A DNA stretch of 64,000 bases from Agromyces kandeliae (GCF_009674665.1 NZ_WKJD01000008.1:38007-102006); one strand, 5' to 3'; shown: positions 1 to 10,568, counted from the stretch's first letter. Translations and numbers: made by a program. The notes: a model not told the origin generated them from the sequence alone.

Positions 1-1427
1 GTGATCGGCTCGCCCGCGAGCTCGGTCGCCGAGATCGCGTCGCCGTCGAGCTTGCCGAGCGCGGCCTTCTGCGCAGCGGATGCCGCGGCATCCGTGCGCT
101 CGTAGGCCGGCGCGCCGAAGCGCGCGACGAGCTCGGCGTACAGCTCGCTCGGCGACTTGCCGGTCACCGCGCGGATCTCGGAGGCGAGCAGGCACAGCAG
201 GATGCCGTCCTTGTCCGTCGTCCAGACGGTGCCGTCCTTGCGGAGGAACGAGGCGCCGGCGCTCTCCTCGCCGCCGAACGCCACCGAGCCGTCGATGAGT
301 CCGGGGACGAACCACTTGAAGCCGACCGGGACCTCCCAGAGGCGGCGACCCAGCGACTCGGCGACGCGGTCGATCATCGAGCTCGAGACGAGCGTCTTGC
401 CGATCGCGGCATCCGCCGGCCAGTCGGGCCGGTGCGTGTAGAGGTACTCGATCGCGACCGCGAGGTAGTGGTTCGGGTTCATCAGGCCGCCGTCGGGCGT
501 GACGATGCCGTGCCGGTCGGCGTCGGCGTCGTTCCCCGTGAGGATGTCGTAGCCCTCGCGGTTCGCGAGCACCGAGGCCATGGCGTTGGGGCTCGACGGG
601 TCCATCCGGATCTTGCCGTCCCAGTCGAGCGTCATGAACGCCCAGCGCGTGTCGACCTTCTCGTTCACGACCGTGAGGTCGATCCCGTACTCGTCGCGGA
701 TCGCACCCCAGTAGCCGACCGACGCCCCGCCGAGCGGGTCGGCGCCGATCCGGATGCCGCTCGCCTTGATCGCGTCGAAGTCGATGATGCTCGCCAGGTC
801 CGCCACGTACCGGCCGCGGAAGTCGTAGGTCTCGACCGCGCTCGGCTCGGCCTGGTTCACCTCGCGGCATCCGCCCGCGATGATCTCGTTCGCCCGGTTC
901 GCGATCCAGCTCGTCGCGTCGGAGTCGGCCGGCCCGCCGTGCGGCGGGTTGTACTTGAAGCCGCCGTCCTGCGGCGGGTTGTGGCTCGGCGTGATCACGA
1001 TGCCGTCGGCCTCGCCCTCGGCGCGCCGCTCCGGGTCGTTGTTCCAGCTGAGGATCGCGTGGCTGAGGGCGGGCGTCGGCACGTAGTCGTCGTACTCGTC
1101 GGCCAGCACGCGCACGCCGTTGGCGACGAGCACGTCGAGCGCCGTCGTCTGGGCGGGTCCGCTCAGCGCGTGCGTGTCGGCGCCGATGAAGAGCGGCCCG
1201 GTGATGCCCTGGCTCGCGCGGTACTCGACGATCGCCTGGGTGATCGCGAGGATGTGATCCTCGTTGAACGCGGTGTTCAGCGAGGAGCCGCGGTGGCCCG
1301 ACGTGCCGAACACGACGCGTTGCTCGGGGATCGAGACGTCCGGATGCAGGTCGTAGTAGGCCCTCAGCAGGGCCTCCACGTCGATCAGGTCGGATTCGGT
1401 CGCCGGGGTTCCTGCTCGCTCGTGCAT
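1..1427 (-). CDS. pgm: Phosphoglucomutase (alpha-D-glucose phosphate-specific), C-terminus cut by window edge
   Basis: It interconverts glucose-1-phosphate and glucose-6-phosphate, linking glycogen and trehalose turnover to glycolysis. About 475 residues are visible and the C-terminal phosphate-binding end lies outside the window. The phosphoserine motif TPSHNPP is near residue 147, the metal-binding loop [10 protein letters not shown] near residue 300, and the sugar-binding motif GGEESAG near residue 386. The early GTSGHRG motif is also present. The start is the ATG giving MHERAGTP. It is preceded by CAGGAT and six bases, the same arrangement as at ligD, so the message may be leaderless; a GGGGG stretch could also serve as a ribosome site. 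The family call is sure and only the 3' end is missing. It fits the alpha-glucan genes further on. Confidence 0.96.
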   Translation of the reverse strand, partial: MHERAGTPATESDLIDVEALLRAYYDLHPDVSIPEQRVVFGTSGHRGSSLNTAFNEDHILAITQAIVEYRASQGITGPLFIGADTHALSGPAQTTALDVLVANGVRVLADEYDDYVPTPALSHAILSWNNDPERRAEGEADGIVITPSHNPPQDGGFKYNPPHGGPADSDATSWIANRANEIIAGGCREVNQAEPSAVETYDFRGRYVADLASIIDFDAIKASGIRIGADPLGGASVGYWGAIRDEYGIDLTVVNEKVDTRWAFMTLDWDGKIRMDPSSPNAMASVLANREGYDILTGNDADADRHGIVTPDGGLMNPNHYLAVAIEYLYTHRPDWPADAAIGKTLVSSSMIDRVAESLGRRLWEVPVGFKWFVPGLIDGSVAFGGEESAGASFLRKDGTVWTTDKDGILLCLLASEIRAVTGKSPSELYAELVARFGAPAYERTDAAASAAQKAALGKLDGDAISATELAGEPI

Positions 1428-1485
1428 GCCCCCATCCTGCCCCCCGCGGCGTTCGCGCGACACCCCCTCACGGCGGGCTCGGAGG

Positions 1486-2772
1486 TCAGGCGAGGGCGCC
1501 GATCGCGGTCGCGATCGAGTGGATCGCGAGGCCGGCGAGCGCACCCACGACCGTGCCGTTGATCCGGATGTACTGAAGGTCGCGCCCGACCTGCAGCTCG
1601 ATCTTCTCGGTCGTCTCGGTCGGATCCCATCGCTCGACGGTCTCGGTGATGACGCCCGCGATCTCGTGGCGGTACCGGCCGACCACGTAGGCCGCGGCAT
1701 CCGTCACCCACACGTCGACCTTCGCGGCGAGCTCGTCGTCGGCGGCCAGGCGTGCCCCGACCTCGACGAGTGCCGATCGCAGGCCGGCGCGCAGCTCGCT
1801 TCCGGGGTCCTCGAGCGACGCGGCCAGCGACACCTTGACCGAGTCCCACACCTCGCCGGCGAACTCGCGCAGGCGCGGGCTCTCGACCAGGTCGAGCTTC
1901 AGCCGTTCGATGCGCTCGATCATCGCGGGGTCGTGCTGGAGGTCGTCGGCGACCTCGGCGAGCCAGCGGTCGATCGCCTGGCGCAGCGGATGCCGCGGCT
2001 CGTCGCGCACGGACCGCGCGAACGCGAGCACCTCCCGGTACGCGCGGTCGTCGACGAGTCCGCCCACGAAGCCCGGGACCCACTTCGGCAGTCGGCTCGA
2101 GACCATGGTGCCGAACGCCTCCGGATGCGCGGCGAGCCACGTCTCGACCTTCTCGAGCACGGCGTCGACCGCGGCCCGCTGCTGGTCGGCGGCGATGAGC
2201 CGGGCGCCGACGCGTCCGATCGCCGGCCCCCACTCGGGCTCGAGCAGGTGCCGCCTGGCGAGCTGCTCGATGACGTCGGCCACGTCGTCGTCGCCGAGCA
2301 GGCCCAGCACGCCGCGCCCGGCGACGGACGCCTCCGCGGTCACGCGCTCGGCGTTCGCGGGATCCCGCAGCCACTCGCCGAGTCGCCGGGCGACGCCCAT
2401 CGAGGCCAGCTTGCCGCGCACGACGGCGTCCGAGAGGAACTCGTCCTCGACGAAGGCGCCCAGGGTCGCGCCGATCTCGTCCTTGCGGCGCGGGATGATC
2501 GCCGTGTGCGGGATGGGCAGGCCGAGCGGATGCCGGAACAGCGCCGTGACCGCGAACCAGTCGGCGATCGCACCGACCATGGCGCCCTCGGCGGCGGCGC
2601 GCACGAAGCCCATCCACGGCACGGTCTCCTGCAGGGGGAACGCGACGGCGAACACCGCCGCGGCGACGAGCAGCAGCCCGAGGGCGATCCGCTTCATGCG
2701 CCGCAGCGCGATGCGCCGCTCCTCGTCGGTCGGAACCGTGCGGCGCGCGGCCGCGGCATCCGTCGTCGTCAT
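1486..2772 (-). CDS. DUF445 family membrane protein
   Basis: This is a 428-residue protein of the DUF445 family, whose function is unknown. An N-terminal membrane segment lies at about residues 22-40 ([16 protein letters not shown]), followed by the family signature around [31 protein letters not shown] long charged helical middle follows, and the C-terminus ends in a second hydrophobic stretch with [14 protein letters not shown]. The reading frame extends upstream to 2859, but the ATG at 2772 is preferred because it has a GAGGGGG ribosome site and leaves the pheA promoter free. The gene is divergent from pheA and not obviously part of an operon. Family membership is confident, function is not known. 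Confidence 0.88.
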   Translation of the reverse strand: MTTTDAAAARRTVPTDEERRIALRRMKRIALGLLLVAAAVFAVAFPLQETVPWMGFVRAAAEGAMVGAIADWFAVTALFRHPLGLPIPHTAIIPRRKDEIGATLGAFVEDEFLSDAVVRGKLASMGVARRLGEWLRDPANAERVTAEASVAGRGVLGLLGDDDVADVIEQLARRHLLEPEWGPAIGRVGARLIAADQQRAAVDAVLEKVETWLAAHPEAFGTMVSSRLPKWVPGFVGGLVDDRAYREVLAFARSVRDEPRHPLRQAIDRWLAEVADDLQHDPAMIERIERLKLDLVESPRLREFAGEVWDSVKVSLAASLEDPGSELRAGLRSALVEVGARLAADDELAAKVDVWVTDAAAYVVGRYRHEIAGVITETVERWDPTETTEKIELQVGRDLQYIRINGTVVGALAGLAIHSIATAIGALA

Positions 2773-2845
2773 GCGCCCACCCCCTCGATGCGATTCTGCC
2801 CCGTCGGGATGCGAGGGGTCCCCGAAACACGACGACCCCGCGCCG

Positions 2846-2851
2846 TAGGCT
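2846..2851 (+). promoter_or_regulatory. -10 element of pheA (leaderless)
   Basis: TAGGCT lies six bases before the pheA ATG, so transcription would begin at or next to the start codon. No Shine-Dalgarno sequence is present. No clear -35 element is seen. Confidence 0.55.
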
Positions 2852-2857
2852 TGCGGC

Positions 2858-3817
2858 ATGACGGATGCCGCGCAGCCACGCCCCGACGAGACCTACTCGT
2901 ACCTGGGCCCGGCCGGCACGTTCACCGAGGCCGCGCTGAAGCAGGTGCCCGAGGCGGAGGGCAAGCACTGGCGCAGCGTCAACAACGTGGGCGAGGCGCT
3001 CGCCGACGTCGTGGAGGGCCGCTCCACCGCAGCGATGATCGCGATCGAGAACTCGGTCGACGGCGGCGTCTCCGCCACGCAGGATGCGCTCGCGACGGTC
3101 GCCGGCCTCCGCATCGTCGGCGAGTACCTCGTGCCCGTGAACTTCGTGCTCGTCGCGCGCCCCGGCACGAGGCTCGACGAGGTCCGCGTCGTCAACGCCC
3201 ACCCGGTTGCCTACGCGCAGTCGCGCGGATGGCTCGAGCGCGAGCTCCCCGACCACGCCCACCTGCCGTCGACGAGCAACGTGCAGGCCGCCGCGTCGCT
3301 CTTCGACGACGGCCTCGCCGACGCCGCGGTCGCGCCGCCCGGCATCGTCGACCACCTCGACGTCGAGGTGCTGGCAGAGGCCATCGGCGACAACCCGAAC
3401 GCCATGACCCGGTTCGTGCTCGTGAGCCGCTCGCGGGCGATCCCGGCGCGCACGGGCGCCGACAAGACGAGCGTCATCGTCGAGCTGCCCGACGACGAGC
3501 CGGGCTCGCTGCTGGCGATGCTCGAGCAGTTCTCGACGCGCGGCGTGAACATGTCGCTGCTGCAGTCGCGCCCCATCGGCGACGAGATGGGCCGCTACCG
3601 GTTCGTGATCGACCTCGACGGGCACGTCGAGGACGAGCGGGTCTTCGACTCGCTGCTCGGCCTGCGGCGCTTCAGCCCGAAGGTGATCTTCCTCGGTTCC
3701 TACCCGCGTGCCGACCGCCGCGAGGTCGAGTACCACTCGAAGTACGACGACGAGATCTTCATCGAGGCGCGCGACTGGCTGCGCGGCATCCTGAGCGGGG
3801 AGCCCGAGGAGGGCTGA
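2858..3817 (+). CDS. pheA: Prephenate dehydratase
   Basis: It converts prephenate to phenylpyruvate in phenylalanine biosynthesis, in the cytoplasm. The 319-residue protein has the two-lobed dehydratase domain at about residues 13-200 ([28 protein letters not shown], the conserved NAMTRFVL motif). A C-terminal ACT domain at about 205-290 carries [19 protein letters not shown], the Phe-binding ESRP-type motif, so feedback inhibition by phenylalanine is expected. There is no chorismate mutase domain, as usual in actinobacteria. The ATG follows a -10-like TAGGCT by six bases, suggesting a leaderless message. The gene is convergent with the lipid kinase gene, with only four bases between stop codons. 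Confidence 0.96.
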   Translation: MTDAAQPRPDETYSYLGPAGTFTEAALKQVPEAEGKHWRSVNNVGEALADVVEGRSTAAMIAIENSVDGGVSATQDALATVAGLRIVGEYLVPVNFVLVARPGTRLDEVRVVNAHPVAYAQSRGWLERELPDHAHLPSTSNVQAAASLFDDGLADAAVAPPGIVDHLDVEVLAEAIGDNPNAMTRFVLVSRSRAIPARTGADKTSVIVELPDDEPGSLLAMLEQFSTRGVNMSLLQSRPIGDEMGRYRFVIDLDGHVEDERVFDSLLGLRRFSPKVIFLGSYPRADRREVEYHSKYDDEIFIEARDWLRGILSGEPEEG

Positions 3818-3821
3818 GCTC

Positions 3822-5084
3822 CTACCGCGCTTCGGTCGCTCCGGGCTCCGTGCTCGCGTCGGGGGCGGCGTCCGCCGCGGCGAGCTCGGACGTCGACAGC
3901 TCACCCGTGAGGGGCTGCGTCGCCTTGGCCTCCTTCGCGGCGGCCTCGGCCTCCTCGAGCTCGGCCTCGTCGAGCTCCGAAGCCGGATTCCCGTCCTCGG
4001 AAGCCGTCGCCGGAGCGCCGGGCGCCGACGCGACGTCGGAGCGCTGCCGTCCACCGCCGGGAGCGCGCGGCGCGACCTGCTCGGGCACGCGGACCACGAG
4101 CGCCTCCGGGTCGATCGCGAACCGCGCGGCGGTGATCATCCCCATCTCCTCGCCGTCGATCTCGAACTCCTGCGGTTCGCCGTCGATCACGATGTCGACC
4201 GTGGCACCGCTCGCGTAGACGACCTCGCGGCGCTTGTTGCCGCCCGTGAGGTCGATGAGCTGGCGTCCGAGCGCCGTCTTTCGGAGCACCCGGTTCTCCC
4301 AGGCGACGCGGCGCCACACCATCAGCCACTCCCACACGTTCCGCGGCTGCAGGCGCACCACGTCGAGCCGACCGTCGTCGATCTCGGCGTCGGGGATCAG
4401 CTCGATGTTGCCCGGGAGGTAGCCGAGGTTCGCGACCAGGATGCTCGAGACCTTCGAGCGGTGCGTCCGTCCGTCGTCCATCCGATGGGCGACCCGGAAC
4501 GGCTCGGAGCTCGGGATGGCACGCAGCCCGGCGTCCACGTACGCGAGCCACCCGACTCGCTTCTTCAGGTCGGCGTCGGTGTTGGCGATCATCGCCGCAT
4601 CGATGCCGATGCCGCTCATGACGAGCGAGACCTCGGTCTCGGTCGAGTCGTCCTCGCGCCGGACCCTGGCGCGGAGCACGTCGACGGCGCGATCGCGACC
4701 CGTGAAGGCGAGCTTCGCCGCGCCCGGGATGTCGTTGACCGGGATGCCGATGTTCCGGGCGAACAGGTTGCCCGTCCCGAGCGGGACGATGCCGACCGGG
4801 ATCGGCTCGCCCTCCAGGCCCTCGGCGATCGCGCGCACGGTCCCGTCGCCGCCGGCGGCGATGATCAGGTCGACACCGTTCCCGCGCGCTTCGCGGGCCT
4901 GCCCCGTGCCCGGGTCGTCCTCGGTCGTCTCGATCCACTCCGCGGCGGCATAGCCGTGCTCGGTCGCCAGGCGCTCCACAGCCGGCCGCAGCTGCTCGAT
5001 GCCCTGCTTCACCGGATTGAAGATCACGGCGACGCGCCGGTCGCCGCCCGCGGCCTCCGCCTGTTCGGTCTCGCCCCCACTCAT
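3822..5084 (-). CDS. Diacylglycerol kinase-family lipid kinase
   Basis: The protein is 420 residues. The N-terminal two-thirds is a DAGK catalytic domain with [11 protein letters not shown] and the nucleotide-binding loop [17 protein letters not shown] near residues 75-92, followed by [18 protein letters not shown]. The second lobe holds the [22 protein letters not shown] region typical of YegS/DgkB-like kinases, which phosphorylate diacylglycerol or related lipids at the membrane. The last 80 or so residues, from about 340, are low-complexity and acidic (runs of Glu and Ala) and are not part of the fold. The ATG at 5084 follows TAGATT by six bases, so the message is probably leaderless. The exact lipid substrate cannot be read from sequence. 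Confidence 0.9.
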   Translation of the reverse strand: MSGGETEQAEAAGGDRRVAVIFNPVKQGIEQLRPAVERLATEHGYAAAEWIETTEDDPGTGQAREARGNGVDLIIAAGGDGTVRAIAEGLEGEPIPVGIVPLGTGNLFARNIGIPVNDIPGAAKLAFTGRDRAVDVLRARVRREDDSTETEVSLVMSGIGIDAAMIANTDADLKKRVGWLAYVDAGLRAIPSSEPFRVAHRMDDGRTHRSKVSSILVANLGYLPGNIELIPDAEIDDGRLDVVRLQPRNVWEWLMVWRRVAWENRVLRKTALGRQLIDLTGGNKRREVVYASGATVDIVIDGEPQEFEIDGEEMGMITAARFAIDPEALVVRVPEQVAPRAPGGGRQRSDVASAPGAPATASEDGNPASELDEAELEEAEAAAKEAKATQPLTGELSTSELAAADAAPDASTEPGATEAR

Positions 5085-5090
5085 GCGTCG

Positions 5091-5096
5091 AATCTA
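5091..5096 (-). promoter_or_regulatory. -10 element of the lipid kinase gene (leaderless)
   Basis: On the minus strand TAGATT is followed by CGACGC and then the ATG, a six-base gap with no ribosome site. Confidence 0.5.
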
Positions 5097-5164
5097 GGGC
5101 ATGCCGGCCCGCGGAGCCCGAGGATCGGCCGAGGACGGCCGCCGGGCCCCCCGGATGCCCCGAC

Positions 5165-5170
5165 TACACT
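5165..5170 (+). promoter_or_regulatory. -10 element of serS (leaderless)
   Basis: TACACT is followed by seven bases and the GTG start of serS. The short gap leaves no room for a 5' leader. Confidence 0.5.
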
Positions 5171-5177
5171 GGCTCGG

Positions 5178-6446
5178 GTGATCGACCCCGTGCTGCTCCG
5201 CGAGAACCCAGGCCTGGTCAAGCGCTCGCAGGAAGCGCGCGGCGAGTCCCCCGCCTTCGTCGACGATGCCGTCGCCGCCGACACCGCCCGCCGGGCCGCG
5301 ATCTCGGCGTTCGAGTCGCTGCGCGCCGAGCAGAACGCGTTCGGCAAGCAGGTCGCCAAGGCGCCGAAGGAGGAGAAGGCGGTGCTCGTCGCGCAGGCGC
5401 AGGAGCTCGCCGCGAAGGTCAAGCAGGCGAACGCGGATGCCTCGGCCGCCGAGGAGGCGTTCACCACCGCCGTGCAGCGCATCGGCAACGTGGTCGTCGA
5501 GGGCGTGCCCGCGGGCGGCGAGGAGGACTTCGAGGTCCTCCGCGAGGTGGGCGAGATCCCGGCGTTCGGCTTCGAGCCGCGCGACCACCTCGAGATCGGC
5601 GAGCTGCTCGACGGCATCGACATGGCCCGCGGCGCCAAGGTGTCCGGCGCCCGGTTCCACTTCCTCAAGGGCGTCGGCGCGCGCCTGCAGCTCGCGATCA
5701 TGAACATGGGCCTCGACAAGGCGATCGGCAACGGCTTCACGCCGCTCATCACGCCGACGCTCGTGCGCCCCGAGATCATGCAGGGCACCGGCTTCCTCGG
5801 CGCGCACGCCGAGGAGGTCTACCACCTGCCCGCCGACGACCTCTACCTCACGGGCACGAGCGAGGTCGCGCTCGCCGGGTACCACGCCGACGAGATCCTC
5901 GACCTCACGAACGGCCCGATCCGCTATGCGGGCTGGTCGACCTGCTACCGGCGCGAGGCGGGCAGCCACGGCAAGGACACGCGCGGCATCATCCGCGTGC
6001 ACCAGTTCGACAAGCTCGAGATGTTCAGCTACGTCGACCCCGCCGACGCCGAGGAGGAGCACGAGCGCCTCCTCGCCTGGCAGGAGGAGATGCTGCAGGC
6101 GCTCGGCCTCACCTACCGCGTGATCGACGTCGCCGCGGGCGACCTCGGCTCGAGCGCGGCCCGCAAGTTCGACGTGGAGGCGTGGGTGCCGACCCAGCAG
6201 GCGTTCCGCGAGCTCACGTCGACGTCGAACTGCACCACGTTCCAGGCGCGCCGCCTCGACATCCGCCACCGCACCGAGAGCGGGAGGACGGCGCCCGTCG
6301 CGACGCTCAACGGCACGCTCGCGACGACGCGGTGGATCGTCGCGATCCTCGAGACGCACCAGCAGGCCGACGGCTCGGTGGTGGTGCCCGAGGGCCTTCG
6401 CACCTGGCTCGGCGGCCTCGAGGTGCTCCGCCCCGTCGAGCGATGA
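5178..6446 (+). CDS. serS: Seryl-tRNA synthetase
   Basis: It charges tRNA-Ser with serine. The 422-residue length matches bacterial SerRS. The N-terminal tRNA-binding coiled coil spans about residues 25-105 (many Lys, Glu and Ala). The class II core follows, with motif 2 around [25 protein letters not shown] and motif 3 with [16 protein letters not shown] near the C-terminus. [12 protein letters not shown] is the SerRS signature. The frame is open upstream, but the GTG giving [11 protein letters not shown] is the conserved family start (MIDPxLLRxNP), and it follows a -10-like TACACT by seven bases. The next gene overlaps its stop by four bases. Two tRNA-Ser genes lie 2.5 and 4 kb downstream. 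Confidence 0.97.
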   Translation: MIDPVLLRENPGLVKRSQEARGESPAFVDDAVAADTARRAAISAFESLRAEQNAFGKQVAKAPKEEKAVLVAQAQELAAKVKQANADASAAEEAFTTAVQRIGNVVVEGVPAGGEEDFEVLREVGEIPAFGFEPRDHLEIGELLDGIDMARGAKVSGARFHFLKGVGARLQLAIMNMGLDKAIGNGFTPLITPTLVRPEIMQGTGFLGAHAEEVYHLPADDLYLTGTSEVALAGYHADEILDLTNGPIRYAGWSTCYRREAGSHGKDTRGIIRVHQFDKLEMFSYVDPADAEEEHERLLAWQEEMLQALGLTYRVIDVAAGDLGSSAARKFDVEAWVPTQQAFRELTSTSNCTTFQARRLDIRHRTESGRTAPVATLNGTLATTRWIVAILETHQQADGSVVVPEGLRTWLGGLEVLRPVER

Positions 6447-7255
6447 CCGCCGCCACCGACGAGCGCTGGTTCGTCGCCCTCGACGTCGACGGCACCATCA
6501 TGCACGAGGACGAGTCGATCGACCCCGTGGTCGTGGAGGCCGTCGGAGCGGCCGCCGATCGCGGACATCTCGTGACGCTCGCGACCGGGCGCTCCTGGTC
6601 GACCACCCGGCCCGTGCTCGAGCACCTCGGGCTCGAGCCCGAGTACGTCGTGACCGCGAACGGCGCGATCACGATGCGCCGCGACCCGTCCTCGCCCGAC
6701 GGGTGGTCGCAGGCGCACGTCGAGACGTTCGACCCGACCGACGTGCTCATGCGCATCCGCGACGAGCTTCCCGGCGGGCGATTCCTCGTCGAGCTCGCCG
6801 ACGGGTACCGGCTGTTCACGCGGGGCATGTCCGACTGGAACCTCGAACGCGCACGGGAGGTGGAGTTCGAGGGGCTGCTCGGCCAGCCCGCGACCCGTGT
6901 CGTCGCGACCTCGGTCGATCACGACCTCGACGAGTTCTTCGGCCTGGTCGAGCGGATGGGCCTGCACCACGTCAGCTACGCGATCGGGTGGACCGCATGG
7001 CTCGACATCGCTCCGGACGGCGTGAACAAGGCCACCGCGCTGGAGCGGGTGCGCGGTTGGCTCGGGGTGCCGCTGCGTCGCGTGATCGCGGTCGGCGACG
7101 GTCGCAACGACATCGAGATGTTCCACTGGGCGGGCGCCGCGGGCCGTGCCGTCGCGATGGGCCAGGCGCCGGCCGAGGTCGTCGCGGCGGCGCACGAGCG
7201 CGCCGGACGGATCGAGGAGGCGGGCCTGGCGGCCGTCCTCGACTCGCTGCCCTGA
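6443..7255 (+). CDS. HAD-superfamily hydrolase (Cof-type, IIB)
   Basis: This 270-residue cytoplasmic phosphatase has all the HAD signatures. Motif I is [13 protein letters not shown] near residues 11-23 with the nucleophile Asp and the general acid Asp. Motif II is LATGRS, motif III the KATALE lysine region near 195, and motif [16 protein letters not shown] near 215-228. The large cap insertion between motifs II and III is of the Cof/IIB kind, usually acting on sugar phosphates or similar small molecules. The ATG overlaps the serS stop (ATGA), so it is translated from the serS message. The substrate is unknown. Confidence 0.93.
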   Translation: MTAATDERWFVALDVDGTIMHEDESIDPVVVEAVGAAADRGHLVTLATGRSWSTTRPVLEHLGLEPEYVVTANGAITMRRDPSSPDGWSQAHVETFDPTDVLMRIRDELPGGRFLVELADGYRLFTRGMSDWNLERAREVEFEGLLGQPATRVVATSVDHDLDEFFGLVERMGLHHVSYAIGWTAWLDIAPDGVNKATALERVRGWLGVPLRRVIAVGDGRNDIEMFHWAGAAGRAVAMGQAPAEVVAAAHERAGRIEEAGLAAVLDSLP

Positions 7256-7347
7256 GGTCCGCCCGCGATCGGCAGGGGCCGACCCGCGGGACCACGTTCC
7301 CGCCCTGACCGGGGAAGTCGTGGTTAGGATCGCGATCGGGGGCATGC

Positions 7348-8766
7348 GTGAGCGACCTGATCGACGCACCGCAGGGCGACACGCCGACGGACGACGACGG
7401 CGTGTCGGACGGGCATGTCCGCCTGCCCGCGGTCATCCCGCCGCCCGCGCCGCCCGCGCCCCGGCTCCCGCCCGTGCTGATGGAGGCGACGGTGCCGCCC
7501 GCCCACCACGGACGGCTCCCTCGGCGCGGCGCAGGCCGCGCGCTGGCGAAGGGCGTCGGGGCGATGCTCGCCGTGGCGCTCGTCGCCTCCGGTGCGATCG
7601 CCGCCTACGCGGTGAGCTCGATCGTGACGCCGGTCGCGGCGAAGCCGAGCGTGAAGTTCGAGAGCGAGCAGGTGCTCGAGAGCGTGCCCGACATCGGGGC
7701 GATGGAGGGCGGCCTCAACTTCCTGCTCGTCGGGAGCGACAAGCGGCCCGCGAGCGGCGCCTTCGGCGACCCGGACATCGAGTCGGGCGTGCTCAACGAC
7801 GTGACGATGCTCCTGCACATCTCGCAGGACCACTCGCACGCCGAGGTCGTGAGCTTCCCGCGCGACCTGCTCGTCGACGTCCCCGAGTGCCCGGACCCCG
7901 AGGATCCTGAGGGCTTCGGCTACTCGGCCCGGTACGGCGTCAAGATCAACACGATCCTGAACGACGGCGGGATGGGCTGCATCGCCAAGACCCTCGAGCA
8001 GATGCTCGGCATCACGATCCCCGTCGGCGGCGTGGTCGAGTTCGACGGCGTCGCCGCGCTCTCCGAGGCCGTCGGCGGCGTCGAGGTGTGCGTGGTGGAC
8101 CCGATCGACGACGCGTACACCGGGCTCGTGCTCGACCCGGGCTCGCACGTCATCAAGGGGTACGAGGCGCTCGCGTTCCTCCGCACCCGGCACGCGGTGG
8201 GCGACGGCAGCGACCTGGCCCGCATCTCCAGCCAGCAGACGTTCCTCGCCTCGCTCGCGCGCACGTTGCAGTCGGCTGGCACGCTCGGCGACCCGGTGAA
8301 GCTCTACGGCATCGCGCGCGCCGTCGTGACGAACATGACGCTCTCCTCGGGGCTGCAGGACCTCTGGCGCCTCGTCTCGGTCGCACGCGCCCTGCAGTCG
8401 ACCGACCTCGACCGGATCGCCTTCATCCAGTACCCGACCGTGTACACGGACGACCTCAGCGCGGTCGTCCCCGCGGCATCCGCGAGCGTCGTGGCATCCG
8501 CACTGCAGCAGGACATCGCCGTGCAGTTCGACCCGACCGCGACGGATGGCACCCCGTTCGGGACGGTCGATCCGAACGCGACGGACGACCCGGCCGAGGA
8601 ACCCGTCGGCGAGCCGTCCGCCACGCCCGAGGCGGGCGACCCGGCCGCACCCTCGGGGACGGCGACACCGGCGCCGAGCCCGGAGCCGACGACCGAGGCG
8701 CTCCCCGGCGACGTGAGCGGGCAGACCGCGGCGGACGTGCGCTGCGCCGCGGCGAATACGGGCTGA
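7348..8766 (+). CDS. LCP (LytR-CpsA-Psr) family cell-wall glycopolymer ligase, first of two
   Basis: LCP enzymes transfer lipid-linked glycopolymers to peptidoglycan outside the membrane. The 472-residue protein has a proline-rich cytoplasmic N-terminus (about 1-65), one membrane segment at about residues 70-92 (GAMLAVALVASGAIAAYAV), and the LCP domain at about 125-345. Visible motifs are LLVGSDKR, DVTMLLHIS, VVSFPRDLLVDVP, KINTIL and FLRTRHAVGDGSDLARISSQQ. The tail is rich in Thr, Pro and Glu and ends with LPGDVSGQTAADVRC, a motif shared with the second LCP protein at 9053. The GTG start has a GGGGG ribosome site. Polymer specificity cannot be told. Confidence 0.92.
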   Translation: MSDLIDAPQGDTPTDDDGVSDGHVRLPAVIPPPAPPAPRLPPVLMEATVPPAHHGRLPRRGAGRALAKGVGAMLAVALVASGAIAAYAVSSIVTPVAAKPSVKFESEQVLESVPDIGAMEGGLNFLLVGSDKRPASGAFGDPDIESGVLNDVTMLLHISQDHSHAEVVSFPRDLLVDVPECPDPEDPEGFGYSARYGVKINTILNDGGMGCIAKTLEQMLGITIPVGGVVEFDGVAALSEAVGGVEVCVVDPIDDAYTGLVLDPGSHVIKGYEALAFLRTRHAVGDGSDLARISSQQTFLASLARTLQSAGTLGDPVKLYGIARAVVTNMTLSSGLQDLWRLVSVARALQSTDLDRIAFIQYPTVYTDDLSAVVPAASASVVASALQQDIAVQFDPTATDGTPFGTVDPNATDDPAEEPVGEPSATPEAGDPAAPSGTATPAPSPEPTTEALPGDVSGQTAADVRCAAANTG

Positions 8767-8851
8767 TCCGGCATTTCGCAGGAGCGTCCGTGCGGGTGGT
8801 TCAGCACGCTCACAGCCGCGACGTGGAAACCTGTTGCGAATACGGGTCGGC

Positions 8852-8857
8852 TAGAAT
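8852..8857 (+). promoter_or_regulatory. -10 element of tRNA-Ser(TGA)
   Basis: TAGAAT sits about 60 bases before the tRNA in the gap after the first LCP gene. A well-spaced -35 element is not clear. Confidence 0.4.
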
Positions 8858-8917
8858 CAGGGCCTGTCCAGCCCATCGACGTGCCGCGGAGACGCGGTCC
8901 GGCGGCGTGCCGGGCGA

Positions 8918-9002
8918 GGAGGGCTGTCCGAGCGGCCGATGGAGCTGGTCTTGAAAACCAGTGGGCAGCAATGCCTCGTGGGTTCGAATCCCACGCCCTC
9001 CG
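8918..9002 (+). tRNA. tRNA-Ser (anticodon TGA)
   Basis: The acceptor stem GGAGGGC pairs with GCCCTCC, followed by discriminator G. The anticodon stem CTGGT/ACCAG carries the loop CTTGAAA with anticodon TGA at 8952-8954. The variable arm is long, as expected for a class II tRNA, and the T-loop is GTTCGAATC. The length is 85 bases and CCA is not encoded. It reads UCN serine codons, which include the rare UCA. Confidence 0.97.
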
Positions 9003-9052
9003 CCGAGTACACCACGACCCAGAGACCGACCGAGACCCCGAGAGGAGACCGA

Positions 9053-10360
9053 GTGAGCCGCCCCTCCCCGCAGCAGCCCTCGCGACCCGACGCCGCCTCG
9101 AGCACCCGCCACGGGCGCCTCCGGCGCAACGGTGTCTGGGCAACCGTGACGAAGGCCCTGGCCTCGGTCGTCGCAGTCGTCCTCACGTCGGGGGCCGCCG
9201 TCGCGGCCTACGCGGCGTTCGACCTCGCCGCGACCGCGAAGCCGACGGTCACGCTCGGCAACGAGGAGGTGCTCGACGGCGTGCCCGACGTGGGTGCCAT
9301 CGAGGGCGGCGTGAACCTGCTCGTCATCGGCAGCGACAGCCGCGCGGGCCAGGGCACGGGCTTCGGCGACCCCGACGAGGAGACCGCGGTCCTCAACGAC
9401 GTGACGATGCTCATGCACATCTCGGAGGACCACTCGCACGTCGAGGTCATCAGCTTCCCCCGCGACATGTTCATCGACGTGCCCGCAGGATGCACCGACC
9501 CCGAGTCGGGCGACGAGCTCTGGGAGCAGTACGACGTCAAGATCAACACGGTGCTCTCCTACGGCGGCGTGCCGTGCGTCGTGAAGACCGTCGAGCAGCT
9601 CACGGGCGTGACGATCCCGTTCGCGGGCGTCGTGCAGTTCATGGGCGTCGCAGGGCTCTCCGAGGCCGTGGGCGGCGTCGACGTCTGCGTCGCCGAGCCC
9701 ATCGAGGACGAGTACACCGGCATGTTCCTCGATGCCGGCACCCACACCCTCGCGGGCATCGACGCGCTCCAGTTCCTCCGCACCCGGCACGGCGTCGGCG
9801 ACGGCTCCGACCTCGGCCGCATCTCGAACCAGCAGGTGTTCCTGTCCGCGCTCGCGCGCAAGCTGCAGAGCGACGGCACGTACACCGACCCGGTGAAGCT
9901 CTACGGCATCGCGAAGGCCGCCCTGGCGAACATGCAGCTCTCCGACAGCCTCACCGACCCGACCCGCATGGTCTCGATCGCGAAGGCACTGAAGGACACC
10001 GACCTCTCCAAGATCGCGTTCGTCCAGTACCCGACCGGCTACGTCGACGGCGGGGTGGCGCCCACCGAGTCGGCCGAGGTGGTCAACCTCGCACTGCAGA
10101 ACGACACGCCGGTCGCGTTCGACCCGAACGCGGGTGCGGAATCGACGTTCACCTCGACCGGTGACCCGAGCGCGACGCCGGGCGAGCAGCCCGTCGCCGA
10201 GACGCCGACGGAGGAGACTCCCGCCGAGGAGCCCGCGACCGACGCTCCCGCCGAGACGACGGCCCCCGAGCCGACGCAGCAGGCGCTGCCGAGCGACGTC
10301 ACGGGTCAGACCGCCGCCGAGACCCGCTGCTCGGCCGGCCGCACGCTCGCCGACCAGTAG
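9053..10360 (+). CDS. LCP family cell-wall glycopolymer ligase, second of two
   Basis: This is a 435-residue paralogue of the protein at 7348, with the same order of parts: a short charged N-terminus, a membrane segment at about residues 30-58, the LCP domain at about 88-305, and a Thr/Pro/Glu-rich tail. Motifs are LLVIGSDSRAGQG, DVTMLMHIS, VISFPRDMFIDVP, KINTVLSYGG and FLRTRHGVGDGSDLGRISNQQ. The tail ends LPSDVTGQTAAETRC, nearly the same as in its paralogue. The frame is open through the tRNA, but the GTG at 9053 with AGGAGACC just upstream is the real start. The gene lies between the two tRNA-Ser genes, consistent with a local duplication. Confidence 0.92.
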   Translation: MSRPSPQQPSRPDAASSTRHGRLRRNGVWATVTKALASVVAVVLTSGAAVAAYAAFDLAATAKPTVTLGNEEVLDGVPDVGAIEGGVNLLVIGSDSRAGQGTGFGDPDEETAVLNDVTMLMHISEDHSHVEVISFPRDMFIDVPAGCTDPESGDELWEQYDVKINTVLSYGGVPCVVKTVEQLTGVTIPFAGVVQFMGVAGLSEAVGGVDVCVAEPIEDEYTGMFLDAGTHTLAGIDALQFLRTRHGVGDGSDLGRISNQQVFLSALARKLQSDGTYTDPVKLYGIAKAALANMQLSDSLTDPTRMVSIAKALKDTDLSKIAFVQYPTGYVDGGVAPTESAEVVNLALQNDTPVAFDPNAGAESTFTSTGDPSATPGEQPVAETPTEETPAEEPATDAPAETTAPEPTQQALPSDVTGQTAAETRCSAGRTLADQ

Positions 10361-10425
10361 CCCGTCGCGCACCGCGCACCGCGGCACCGGGATCGGCCGA
10401 ATCGTGTTTTCGGCGGGATGCCGGT

Positions 10426-10431
10426 TATGAT
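10426..10431 (+). promoter_or_regulatory. -10 element of tRNA-Ser(GCT)
   Basis: TATGAT, a near-consensus -10 hexamer, lies 31 bases before the tRNA. The matching -35 element is weak. Confidence 0.45.
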
Positions 10432-10462
10432 GGCAGTCGCGTTCGCCTTCGGGCGTTCACGA

Positions 10463-10551
10463 GGAGACGTCGCATAGTCCGGTCGAGTGCACCACCCTGC
10501 TAAGGTGGAGTCCCCGTAAGGGGACCGCGGGTTCAAATCCCGCCGTCTCCG
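10463..10551 (+). tRNA. tRNA-Ser (anticodon GCT)
   Basis: The acceptor stem GGAGACG pairs with CGTCTCC, followed by discriminator G. The anticodon stem CCACC/GGTGG holds the loop CTGCTAA with anticodon GCT at 10499-10501. The long variable arm (GTCCCC..GGGGAC) marks a class II tRNA, and the T-loop is GTTCAAATC. CCA is not encoded. It reads AGC and AGU serine codons. Confidence 0.97.
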
Positions 10552-10568
10552 CTCAGAGAACACCGGTG

